Assembly: GCA_037367405.1 (NCBI GenBank)
Contig: JAZKJV010010544.1
Span: forward strand, 186,001-250,000
Direction of reading: 5' to 3'
DNA from: Ottelia alismoides
Lineage: Eukaryota; Streptophyta; Magnoliopsida; Alismatales; Hydrocharitaceae
DNA length: 64,000 nucleotides
Made by a program: the position numbers and the translations under genes. Below, piece by piece: positions 12,101-24,100 of this stretch (its first letter is position 1; each line of letters opens with the position of its first letter). The notes beneath the pieces were generated by a model. The model had not been told where the DNA came from and did not search any database. It was given only the letters and a program-made list of their open reading frames with translations.

Positions 12101-15100
12101 TGTTGCTATGGTACGTGATAGACCACACTTTCAGCTGGATGTCAAGAATGTCATCTTGTATGGTGACTTGCAGGAGGTAGTCTACATGTAGCAGCCACCA
12201 AGTTTTGCTGCTGATTGGGGGTCTCATAGTGGTTTGTAGACTTCACAAGGTTATTTATGGCCTTAAGCAGAGTCCGAGAGCTTTGTCCGGGAAGCTCTCT
12301 GAGTTGATTAAGCAGCAAGGATTTATCAGATCGACTGCAGATCGCTCACTTTTCATTCAGAGATCCCAGAGAGGTATTATTGCTATTTTGATTTATGTGG
12401 ATGACATTGTTACTGGGGATGATGAGCAGGGTATTCAGGTAACTAAGGATTTCGTTGGACAACAGTTTGTAACCAAGGATCTTGGCAATCTTCATTATTT
12501 TCTTGGCCTCCAATTTGCAAGGAACTAGCGTGGCATGATGATAATGTAAAGGAAATATGTTACTAACCTCCTAGCTGAAATGGGCATGACAGGATTTAAG
12601 CTCGCTACTGCTCCTATGAATCCGAGTATGAAACTCTATGATGATGACACCGAAGAGGTTTATAAGAGATGATATAAAGAGCTTGTAGGGAAGCTTTTAT
12701 ATGTCACAATTACAAGACCAGATATAACCTTCGTAGTGAGCAGAGCTAATCAGTTTATGGAACAGCCCGAGCAGGTACATATGGATGTAGTTCACATGAT
12801 TTTGAGATACTTGAAGACTTCTCCAGGCGTATGACTTTTGTTCAGAATAGACACATCCCTTTCAGTTATGGTATGTGCTGATGCAAAATATGCAGATGCC
12901 CCAAAGACTGATGCAAAATATGCAGATGCCCCAAAGACAGGAAGTCTACCTCAGGCCTTGTTGTCTTTGTAGGGAGCTCACTTATTTCATGGAAGAGCAA
13001 AAAACAGATGGTTGTTGCTAGATCTAATGCCAAATCAGAATATAGAGCCATGGTACAAGGGATCAACAGAGATGATGTGGGTCAGATCTATCATGACTAA
13101 CCTGACTATTGAGGTGCCACTTCCTACGCATCTCCAATGCGACAACCAGGCCGCCATTTTCATAGCCAATAATCCAACTTTTCATGAAAGAACCAAGCAC
13201 ATAGAGGTGGATTATCACTACACTCGAGATATGATTCAGAAGAGATTTATCTCCACTTCTCATGTTACTTCAGGAGATCAAACTGCAAATATGTTCACCA
13301 AGGCTCGTGCTTGAGGTCTCTATTCCATCGTTGTTGTTCCAAGTTGAGCATGATTGACATATATGCTCCAGTTTGAGGGGGAGTGTTGAGATAGGTGTCT
13401 TTGTTTGTTCTCTATTGATATTTACTTATTCTTCTGTCTATCTTACGTAATTTTCCCCTAGAGCTTTTTTCATATATAAGAGAGCCCTAGAGTCACAACA
13501 TAATGTATCGACTCTTTTTCCCTTTCCAAACACAAGAAGATATGCACTCGTAAAGGGGCCTTATACTCCTACAATAATTTACAATCTCTAGACATATCAC
13601 CGTCAACAAGCACACATGGCGAAGGCATCATCTTGCAGGCCATCTAACATACAATTCACCATCATGCCACAACCTACAACCAATAATCTTTATTCACCAT
13701 TAGACTAAAAAACCCTAGAAAATCCATAAACCCAAAAAGTCATGCAATCGTTGTTCAGACAACCCCGAAAAAATTAAAGTCCATTCCACATCAATTCACA
13801 CATCATACTCTATTGCATCACGGTTGTAGAATCCATAAAAAACCTTAAGAACACATCACAAGCAGTCTTTTTCTGTCCAATCATCCTTTCAAAACCTGAA
13901 GGGCATCCCATCCATAAGGCCTCATTCGGTAGCGAGATACGGGATAATGATGGATAAGGGATAAATGGGTTGCATCCCTTATTTTTGTTCGTTTGCAGAG
14001 ATGAAGTTATAAGGGATAAGAAGGGATAAATGTTAGTTATTTGCTACTCTTTGTTTGGTTAGATCAGAAGGAATAAAGGATAAAAATTAGTTTTGTTAGT
14101 TAAAGTTGCAAGGGTAAAAGTATATTTGTGTAGTTTTATAAGGGAGAATATTGGCGGGAGAAGGTCATGAAGGGATACAACCCCAAACCCTATACCTCAT
14201 GTTCACTTATATGGCAAGCCATCAAATTTATATCCGAGATTGCACCGTAGATAAGATAAGGTGTCCCTTATCACACAAGCACATTTGACCGATGCCCACC
14301 TTGAGGACTACCAATCCAGAAACCCCTACAAACTTTTATATATATTGGTACTTGGTAGTAGTAAGAAAGGTCGGAGCTCCCCCAACTACCCCACCTCTCT
14401 ACTCATTTATACTCCAGGGGGAGCACTTTCTTCTTTTCTACCCTGCCAGGACAATAGGCTAGGGCAAAGGCAACAGTCGGAGTCCGAACTTGCTTGATCA
14501 ATTTCCCCATAGCATTGGTTGATCGGTGGGCTTTCATCCAATACTTACCTAGGAACTCAAGCGCAACATGAAGTCATGGCACCTCATGTGAGGTGACAGG
14601 GCCTCACGTTGGCAAAGCACCTTAGGAACTCACTTAGGCACTCAAGCGTAACATGAGGTCTCGGTACCTCACCCGAGGTGATTGGTATCGAGCGCTAACG
14701 AGGCGATAGATTGACATGGAGGCACAACATCCGCATGCAATCACCTAATTAAATCTTGCCATTTATTGGATCCTCTAGGTAATCCAATTAGAAATAAAAA
14801 CCAACGACTAACCAAACTATTGTATATTTCTCCTTGGAAACTCCATTACCATATACTTTGTTGTGTTATTACCGCCAGAACTTCGTTGTTGGATACTCAT
14901 TCGTGATCGCCATTGCCTCTCAGCAATCTTTTCTATGAGGTTGCTTCCCATGTTGTTGCTACTCCTCTGCTAGATAGAGCTCTGCCACGCTATCGCCTCA
15001 AAGTCCCAATGCTTCTCCTCTTCACTTGAGGGTTTTTTTGTTTAATGTTAGATATATGTTAGTAATTAAAATAGTATATTTTAAATATATATTAATGTTA

Positions 15101-18100
15101 TATATAAATAAGGGGTTGGGGAGTATGCACTAAGGTGCCATAACATCCGTGCACCCAGCCCTTTCCCCAACTATTTTTTAGTCTTTTTGAAATGAAATCT
15201 TGGGGGATTTAGATCACCATATATCACCATGGTGTCATACCTCAACTTAATTAGAGATGTATGTCCCATCCATCAAGACTAACAAATTTTAACGGTCTTA
15301 AAATTGCTGAAATTGACCCCTACAAGATGGACATGTTAAATATGTTTGTTTTACACGGAATTTAAAACATGTATTCCACATATTATTCTATGTAAATCCC
15401 CTTAAGGTTTCCTTTTATACGGACCAATAAATAAATAAATAAAGGGTGGGCATATGGATGTTAAGTGCTCTCTGATGCATACTCATCAATCCCCTCATAT
15501 ATATTATAATGCTTGTTTTATATAATAATATAGATAATATTATTTTCTTATTCAAAAAAGAAGAAACACGTGACAGGGTCCATCCCAGATAAATAAGTTA
15601 AAAAGGAATAATCAGATTACAAAAGCCATGACTTGAGGATAGTCTTAGCAGAAAAGATCACATTCTTCGCAATATTAAGCTCCAAACTGAAGACAACCCC
15701 ATTACGTGACAATAAAATCACCCAAATTGCTGAGACATGAAGCAAAAGCTCCCTGTAAAAGCGGAACCATGTGCCAAGAAAGGAGTTCCAGAACGCCATG
15801 GAATTTTCCGAGTCTGGCCAGTCAATTTCCAATTCCTCTCAAAATTTTCTCAACTTTGTTGCAATGAGAGAATAGGAGATCAGCTGTCTCCATCTCCCTC
15901 CTGCTGAGTAAGTAATTATGATGGTTAACTTGAAATGGCCTCGATCATCCTCAATTTTCATCAACCAAAAGAAGATCTTGATGTGTGCTGGGATCTTCGA
16001 ATCCTAGATAAATTTGCAGTCTCTTATCGGTTCTTCAGGCAACTCAGCCACGACCGGTCCCAAGCCTGGGTAAATTGAGGAGAGTTGCATTAGGTAGCCA
16101 ACAGCCAGCGTAAAATAGTTGGAAACAGCTTTCTAAATAGTGTATTTTTAAAAAAAATAGTATTCAGGAAGTCTTAAGACAGTCGGATCTTTTCAACATG
16201 GATTTAAGCAAATATTTAGATTTCGTTGGAACGTTCCTTACTTGCGACGCGCTACATCGCCCGAATGCAATGAAAAATTGGCAAGGGTCGCTACATCATT
16301 GCTCGGATGTAGTTCAAAATTTGCAAGGGTTCGCGCATGAGGAATGCATTCGAGTAAATAAGCTAGTTCCATTGCATCGTCGCCCAGATGTAGTCCAAAA
16401 TTTGCAAGGGTTCTCGCATGATGGACGCGTGCGAGTAAAGAAGTTAGTCCAAAAGAGGTTGCAAAGGAAGTTGCGGATAGGTAATTGGAATATTGGCACT
16501 TTGACTGGCAAATCGATGGAGATAGTAGATACGCTGGAAAGAAGGAAGATTCAGATACTATGTCTCCAAGTAGGGGTGCACATGGATCGGATAAAATCCG
16601 TAATCCGATCCAATTCGATGTTACTGGATTGGATTGGTTTGGTTTTATCATTTTAACGGATCAGATTGAATTGGAATTTTTCAAATACGTTCAAGTATGG
16701 ATTGGATCAGATTATCATCAAAATCCGATCCCCGATCCAATCCATTAATCCCTTAACATATACAGACATATATACGTTGGGTTAAATAAGCGTTGTGTTT
16801 ATTCCTTGAGCCCTAAATTCTCTTATATAAGGAGAGGTCTATGGGCAAATTACATATGGTATACAAACGAAAAGAACAATAAATAAAAGATACAGAAACA
16901 TAAACTAAACTTCTACTCTCCCCCTCAAGATGGAGCATAGATATCTATCATGCTCATCTTGGATAAGCACTTCTGGAAGGAACCCCGAAGTAAAGTTTTG
17001 GTAAGAATATCTGTCGTTTGGTCTCTTGAGCTGACATGGGTTGTAGAAATGAAACCTTTCTGGATCATATCACGGATATAATGGCAATCCACCTCAATGT
17101 GCTTTATCCTCTAATGAAATACAGGGTTGTTTGCAACGAGTAATGCAGCCTGGTTGTCACATTTTAGTGACATGGGAAGAGGAACATCTATATGTAGATC
17201 TGTCAGAACTGCGTGAATCCACATCACTTCTGCACATGCTTGGGCCATAGCTCTATACTCCGATTCAATACTAGATCTCGCAACTACTGTTTGCTTCTTG
17301 CTCTTCCATGAGACAAATGACTCCCCAATGAATATAGCAAAGCCTGATGTAGACTTCCTATCCTTCGGGCACCCTGCATAGTCTGCATCTGCACATGCTG
17401 AGATAGTAATAGCGTCCTTCTTTCTAAACATCAATCCTGCACCTGGAGATGACTTAAGATACCTTAGTATCATATGCATGGCGTCCATGTGTACCTGGCG
17501 AGGTTGCTCCATAAACTGGCTCACTTTATTTACTGCAAATGTAGTATCAGGTCTGGTAATAGTAACATAAAGAAGCCTCCCTACCAGTTCTCTATACCTT
17601 CTTTTGGCAACCTCCTCAGTGTCATCATCATGCATCTTCATGCTTGGATCCGTGGGTGTAGAAGCAGGTCGACATCCAAGCATACCTCTGTCAGTTAGCA
17701 AGTCAGTGACATATTTCCTCGGAGTCATCACGAGTCCTTGTTCATTTCTAGCAAACTCCAATCCAAAGAAATATCTAAGTACTTCTACATCCTTGGTAAC
17801 GAATTCACGGCCCAAGAATTCTTTTGCTATTTTTATTCCCTGCATATCATCTCCTGTAATGAGTATATCGTCAACATACACCATAATAACGGTCATACCT
17901 CTGGATGTCCTCTGTACAAAGAGAGAATGGTCTGCATTTGACCTTTTGAACCCTTGCTTCTCAAACAAATCTGAGAGCTTCTGGAACCAAGCTCTTTGGC
18001 TCTGCTTTAGGCCATAGATCACCTTATGAAGCATGCATACCTGTACACACTCCCCCTCAGTAGTAAACCCAGATGGTTGCTGCATGTAAACTTCTTCCTG

Positions 18101-21100
18101 AAGATCACCATATAAAAATGCTAGACATCTAATTGAAACAGGGGCCAATCTCGAATCACAGCAACAGATAACAGAATCCGTAAGGTAGAGTGACGAGCAA
18201 CAGGAGAAAACGTGTCAAGATAATCTACCCCATACGTCTGAGTAAAGCCCCGAGCAACCAGTCGAGCCTTGTACCTATCAATACTGTCATCGGCATTGTG
18301 CTTCACCGTAAACACCCACTTGCAACTCACAATAGATGCCCCAGTAGGAGCTGGAACACGACTCCAAGTACCTCTCGACTGAAGGGCGACCATCTCTTCC
18401 TCCATAGCCATACGCCATCTACTATTAGTCAATGCTTCCTGGTGAGTCCTTGGTTCACAGCGGATAAAGCAACTACAAATCTCCGGAAATCTCTTGCCAG
18501 ACGCTCAAGGGTAACATGAGAAGCAATCGGATATGAAGCACGTGATCTCTTCTGCTTCCTCGGTGCAATCAGCAAATCAAGATCAGCATCTGTTGTACCA
18601 ACATCCGTGTCATCCCCTGTCTGCTCCTGCTGAGAAATGCCGTCAGTCCCATCATTAGAAATAATGTTATTAGAACAAACCCGGGGCATGTTTGATGATT
18701 GACCATGATCATGAGCAGGAGCTGGCCATCGACTGTAGTGGTGTGGTAGAGGAGGAACCAAAGATATGGAAGGTGGTAGAGGTGGTTGCGGTGGTGGAGA
18801 TGGTGGTGGTGATGGGGATGACGGTGGTGGAGATGTAGGAGCTTGTTGTTGTGCATATAAGGGTGGAGGAGGAATATAGATTTCATCATTTATATCTGAA
18901 GGCACCAACCTATCACCTGTAGGAGAGAAAAACATGACTGACTCAAAAAACGTGACATCTGCACTAACATAATATCTTCGACGTAACGGATCATAGCAAT
19001 GATACCCCTTTTGAGTCTTGGAATACCCGACAAAAAACACATTTGACAACCCTAGGGGAGAGCTTGTCAACCCCTGAAGACAACTGGTGAACGAATGCCA
19101 CGGACCCAAAGACACGAGGAGTTAGATAGAACAACTCCTTGTTAGGAAAAACAAAGGAGAAAGGTATCTTCTCCCCCAACACATACGAGGGCATGCGGTT
19201 AATGGGATAACATGCAGTAAGAACCGCATCGCCCCAAAACAAGTGCGGAGCACAACTCTGGATAAGAAGCGTACGAGTGACATCAAGAAGGTGGCGGTAT
19301 TTTCTTTTCGCGACACCATTCTGTTGGGACGTGTAGGCACAAGAGGTTTGATGAAGAATGCCATGAGATGAAAGAAATTGAGATAATATTCAAGTACAGA
19401 ATTCAAGGACATTATCAGTTCTTACAATCTTGATAGAAACAGAAAACACATTCTGCACTTTAATGAAATTCATAATAGTGATGCCTGCTTCAGATTTATT
19501 CTTTAACAGAAACACTCAAGACAAACGACTAAAATCATCCACAACAACTAAATAGAACCTGTATCCCTGATGATCGGGAACACGACTTGGACCCCAAATA
19601 TCAATATGAAAAAACTCAAATGAAGAACTACTGTTCCGACTCTGACGACTAGGGAAGACAGACCGATGATGCTTCCCTAACTGACAAGCTTCACAATCGA
19701 ATGACGACTGATGAGCGGGGTGAGAACTGAGGAAGGACTTGACGCAGTTTCTGAAACGGAAGATGACCAAAGCGCAAATGCCATAAGTAAGGAGAGACAG
19801 GTCCGGTGGAATGAGATGATGCTCCAATGTAAGGTGTATGGATCAGTCGATATAGCCTGCCTTGCTCACAGCCATGTCCAATCACGTTGCCCGTGAGAAT
19901 GTCCTGAAACACAAGAGATGATGGGTCAAATATCGCTCGACAATGTAGATCCTTAGTAATCTGACTAATTGACAGTAAATTCATTGAGAAATTAGGAGCA
20001 TGGAGGATATTCTGCAACTGCATAGAAGGTGATAAGTCGATCTGTCCCTATCCTATGATGGGAGAATGAGTCCCATCTGCTATGATGACGGTCCTTCCTG
20101 GGGAAAGTTGCCTGTAGGATGTGAGTTGGTGTCTACTCCACACAAATGATGTGTGGCACCTGAATCTACAATCCATTCTGAGGTACGTGAACCCTGGTAG
20201 AAAGCAGAAATATGAGCACTACCTGAGGAACTAGCTTCTGCAGTAGCAGCAACGTCCAAGCCGCTCTCTGAAACAGGTGGAAAAGTATTGGCTGGTGGCA
20301 TGATATCACGTAGACGAAACACTAGGTCATCATATCGTGGATCCGACGTTGGCGTAGCACCATGATGCTGGATTTGTTCTGTTGCATGGGCAGATGCTGG
20401 GAAACCATGCTTAGAGTAGCATGTGTCTTCTGTATGACCCAATCCGACGATAATAAGTGCATTGTAATCCACGACCACGGCCAACCCTACCACGTGGTCC
20501 TCGTCCATGAAAATGAGATGAATTGCCTCTTCCTCTAGAGGCTGCCATAGCAGAAGAATTTGGCACAGTAGTAGGGCTTGAGATGTTGATTCGGCTCACT
20601 CGCCGAAAGGCCTCCTCCATGGGAGGAATGGTAGCATCTGACAGAATCTGAGAAGAAGAAGCCTCATACTGTGAGTCAAGAGAAGCTAGAAAGACTCCCA
20701 CTATCGTAGCATTCTGATATGTCTTCAATTGTTCTGGAGTAGCCGTGAGAGGCATGAAACTGTGAAGCCTCTCAAACATTCCCCTCAATGCAGTGTAGTG
20801 AGCATGCAGGGGTCGACCATTCTGCTTTATCATGAAGATGTCATGCTGGAGCTGTAGAATTTTTGTCTCATTCTTGGTTTGTGAGTACGTGGCAGCAAGA
20901 ATGTCCCACATGGCTTTGGCGGTAGGTTGATGCAAGACATCATTAGCGATGTCTGGAATCAGAGTACCAGACAACCAGACCTGAGCATATGCGTCATCAG
21001 CCTCCCATGAGGAATACAACCCTGTTTTCTCCGCTGGCTCATCCTCGGTAAGAATATGTTTCTTACCCATCGACTTCATTAGGCTCATGAACTGCATGGC

Positions 21101-24100
21101 CCATAACTCATAGTTAGATCCATCCATATTCAGAATAGGCACATGACCTTTGAAGGCACCTGTAGTGGGGATCTCGATCTTGCTTTCTGACATTTTGACT
21201 GGAGAAAACTAGGGTTGTAGACAAGATAAGCCTTGGTCTACATTGACATGATTAGGTTTAGTTGCACGTGTAGACCTCTATACAACGAAACCCAACATCC
21301 TGGAAGCGAGAGGAGAGCCCCTTATAAAGATGACAACCGAACCCTAGGGGCGATGAAACCCTAGGGACAGCCGGCGCACGGGCACAGCCGCACGGGCAGG
21401 CAGCGCACAGGCAGGCGGCGCACGGGCACAGCCGCACAGGCAGGCAGCGCGTGGGGGTAGCGTGCGAGAGGGCGGCGCGCGTGGGGGTAGAGCGCGAGGG
21501 GGCGGCGCGCGTGGGGGTAGCGTGCGAGAGGGCGGCGCGCGTGGAGGCTTAAAGGTGGAGGGCTAGGTTTAGGGTTCGTACGAGAGCTTCGATCTAGGAC
21601 CGTCGCTCTGATACCATGTTGGGAAAAATAAGTGTTGTGTTTATTCCTTGAGCCGTAGACTCTCTTATATAGGGAGAGGTCTATGGGCAAATTACATATG
21701 GTAGACAAACGAAAAGAATAATAAATAAAAGATACAGAAACATAAACTAAACTTCTACAACATATATATATATCTACATATATATATACGTGCGTGCGTG
21801 CGTGTGCACCCATTCCTATAAGGCCATAATCAATGCCATTCATCTCATTTTTTCATATCAATAGTGGATACAAGTCCTCTAGTCACCACCCTCTCTTCTT
21901 TTTTGATAGATAAATGTTAAACTCTTAATAATAAAAAAATATAATATACATTGTAAAGTTATAATCCCCGTTGAACTATTCCCCTCTCAGTTCCCATCCT
22001 CTCTCATTTCACTCTTGATCCCAATATTTCACTCCTAGTTCCATCTCTCTTTTAGTCCATTTCAACACCTCCCTTCTGTAGCACAACATCACCACTCCTC
22101 CCTCGCAATGCCATCGCCCCTTCCTCGTGATGTCGTTGCTTGTTTCATACAATATAGTCCCCTTCTCACGCGATACCATTTGTTCCAACCGTGTTACTAC
22201 TCATCTGATTTCCGTTAAAAGTTAGGACCATTGTCGGGTAAATCTGTTTGATATTCTTAGCCTTTTTGCTCCTTACATTTTACTTGTTTCAACTTGCAAG
22301 CTTATCCTAATGATGAAACTGGATCAATTGTTTCATCTAAGAATTAATGTTCAAATATATTAAACCCATCTAAGAATTAATAAGCACTACTTCAATTCCT
22401 TTCATTTCTAAATTGATATCCAAATTTGTTTCACTTTTTTTTAAATGCATATTTTGACTATATGTATATCTAGTAAATAAATTCCATTTTAAACTAATAA
22501 GGCATGCTACCCAATTGGTGAATTATATTGAAGTTGGATTTACCTGACACTCAATTGAGTATAATTACTTTATGATTCTTGTTTGTTAATAATATATTAT
22601 AGGGTTTTGAAGGGTGTTATTCGAAGTAGTTTAGTTTGACATAGTTTAACCGTTAAGATTAGCCATGGATTCGTCAATATCTGACTACAAATATCACATT
22701 TTTTGTTTGGGTAACTTATCTTTGGATCATTATTTGGTAACTTGTAGTACTCTTACTTGAATCATTTGCAAAAAAAAAGAACATACTAATGCAACATTTA
22801 TAAAAAGCAATCTCAAATTCTAAATTCAATATGATCTTTTACGTTGAATATATAGTCTTCAATTTTTTAGTACGGATTAACGAAGTTCTTTAACTTTAAT
22901 TTGATTGAGTGGTCTTCATATATCCTTTTCATTACATATGATCTATATTAATAATTTTCGAGCCATAATTTAAATGTTGAGGGCTAGTGTGCGATAAAAA
23001 ACAAACATGAGAGGGTAAACAATTGAGATATAATACATAAGTATAAAAAAATTCAAACCAATCCGATCCAATCCGTAATCCGAAGGATTGGATTGATTTG
23101 GATTTAGATATTTGATGGATTGGATTGGAAAAAGTTAAAATCCGTTAAGGTCGGATTGGAAATGGATTAAACTAAAATCCGATCCAATCCGATCCATGTG
23201 CACCCGAGACAAAATGGGATGGAGAGAAAGCAAGGGAGATCGAGAAGAAAGGCTTTAAACTTTGGTTTTCAGGTAAAGATAAAGATAGAAACGATGTTGG
23301 ATTGGTTATTCATAAGGATTTGAAGGATTGTGTGGTTGAGGTGCAAAGATTAGGGGATCGGATTATTTTGCTGAAATTGGTGCTTGAAGAAGAAATTCTG
23401 AATAGCATCTTAATTTATGCATCGCAAATTGGTTTAAATGAAAGGATTAAGCAAGTTTTTTGGGAGGACCTGGATAAGATTTTGCAAGGAATCCCACAAA
23501 GAGAGATGATTTGCCAGGGTGGAGATCTTATTGGACATGTGGGAAAGGATGCGTCAAGGTATGCTAGTATACATGGAGGCCATGGCTTCGGGGATAGAAA
23601 TGAAGAGGGAAAAGTCATTCTGAATTTTGTAACGGCTTATGATGTTTTCATAGCAAACACTCTCTTCAAGAAGATGGAGAATCATTTAACTACTTATAAG
23701 AGTGGCCCAACTAGAACACAGTAGATTACTGTGCGTTGAGGAGAAGAGATCGGTTGTGTTGCAAAGACTGCAAAGTAACCCCAGGAGAGAGTTTGACAAG
23801 CCAACATCGCTTGTTAGTCATGGATGTGTAAAATAAAAGGGCAGGTAAAGAAAAGGAGGGTTTCCAAGATCACTAGAACTACATGGTGGAATCTTCAACT
23901 GAATCAATCAAGCTTTAGGGAGAAGGTTTTAGAAGACCTTTTTAGGGTTCGTTTGGTTGCAGGGTTGGGCAGGGTTGGGTCGGGTTGAGGTACTATTCAC
24001 AGGTGTACCCCCTCCTCACAGTTTACTATTCACCCAGCCCAACCCACCCAACACAACCCTGCCCAACCCTGCAACCAGACAAACCCTTAGAGTTCGTTTA

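Larger units (their letters stand above)
8369..13530 (+). mobile_element. Short-LTR Copia retrotransposon (copy 1), 5.16 kb, TSD CACAA
   Basis: Terminal repeats 8369-8513 and 13384-13530 start TGTTGAGATAGG. The 5-bp target duplication CACAA is at 8364-8368 and 13531-13535. The primer site TGGTATCAGAGCA starts at 8514, complementary to initiator tRNA-Met, and the polypurine tract TTTGAGGGGGAG ends at 13383. Domain order gag, PR, IN, RT, RNase H is Copia. The LTRs differ by eye at roughly a dozen positions in about 146, so the insertion is old. Stops and frameshifts break every domain, so it is dead. It lies inside the giant transporter intron, antisense to the gene. Confidence 0.95.
16775..21759 (-). 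mobile_element. Short-LTR Copia retrotransposon (copy 2), 4.99 kb
   Basis: LTRs of 142 bp lie at 21618-21759 (5') and 16775-16916 (3'). The primer site TGGTATCAGAGC is read leftward from 21617, and the polypurine tract CTTGAGGGGGAGA is at 16917-16929. Gag and pol are clearly related to copy 1, so both belong to one family with unusually short LTRs. It is better preserved than copy 1, with long open gag and RT-RNase H pieces, but it has about six frame breaks. AT repeats at both flanks hide the target duplication. Confidence 0.94.
16571..23206. mobile_element. TIR DNA element inside the LINE endonuclease, carrying a Copia
   Basis: Outer ends are inverted: GGGTGCACATGGATCGGA at 16574 and its exact complement ending at 23205. 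For about 170 bp inward both ends consist of GATCCAATCC-type subrepeats in opposite orientation. Excision at 16570/23207 rejoins CLQ to ETKW perfectly. Without the Copia it is about 1.65 kb. No transposase was recognised and no convincing target duplication is visible, so the superfamily is open. Confidence 0.8.

Noticed and set aside
16238..16651. 137-residue minus-strand frame
   Set aside because: It is the antisense of the RTE leader and endonuclease start. Its repeated residues reflect the 81-bp leader repeat.
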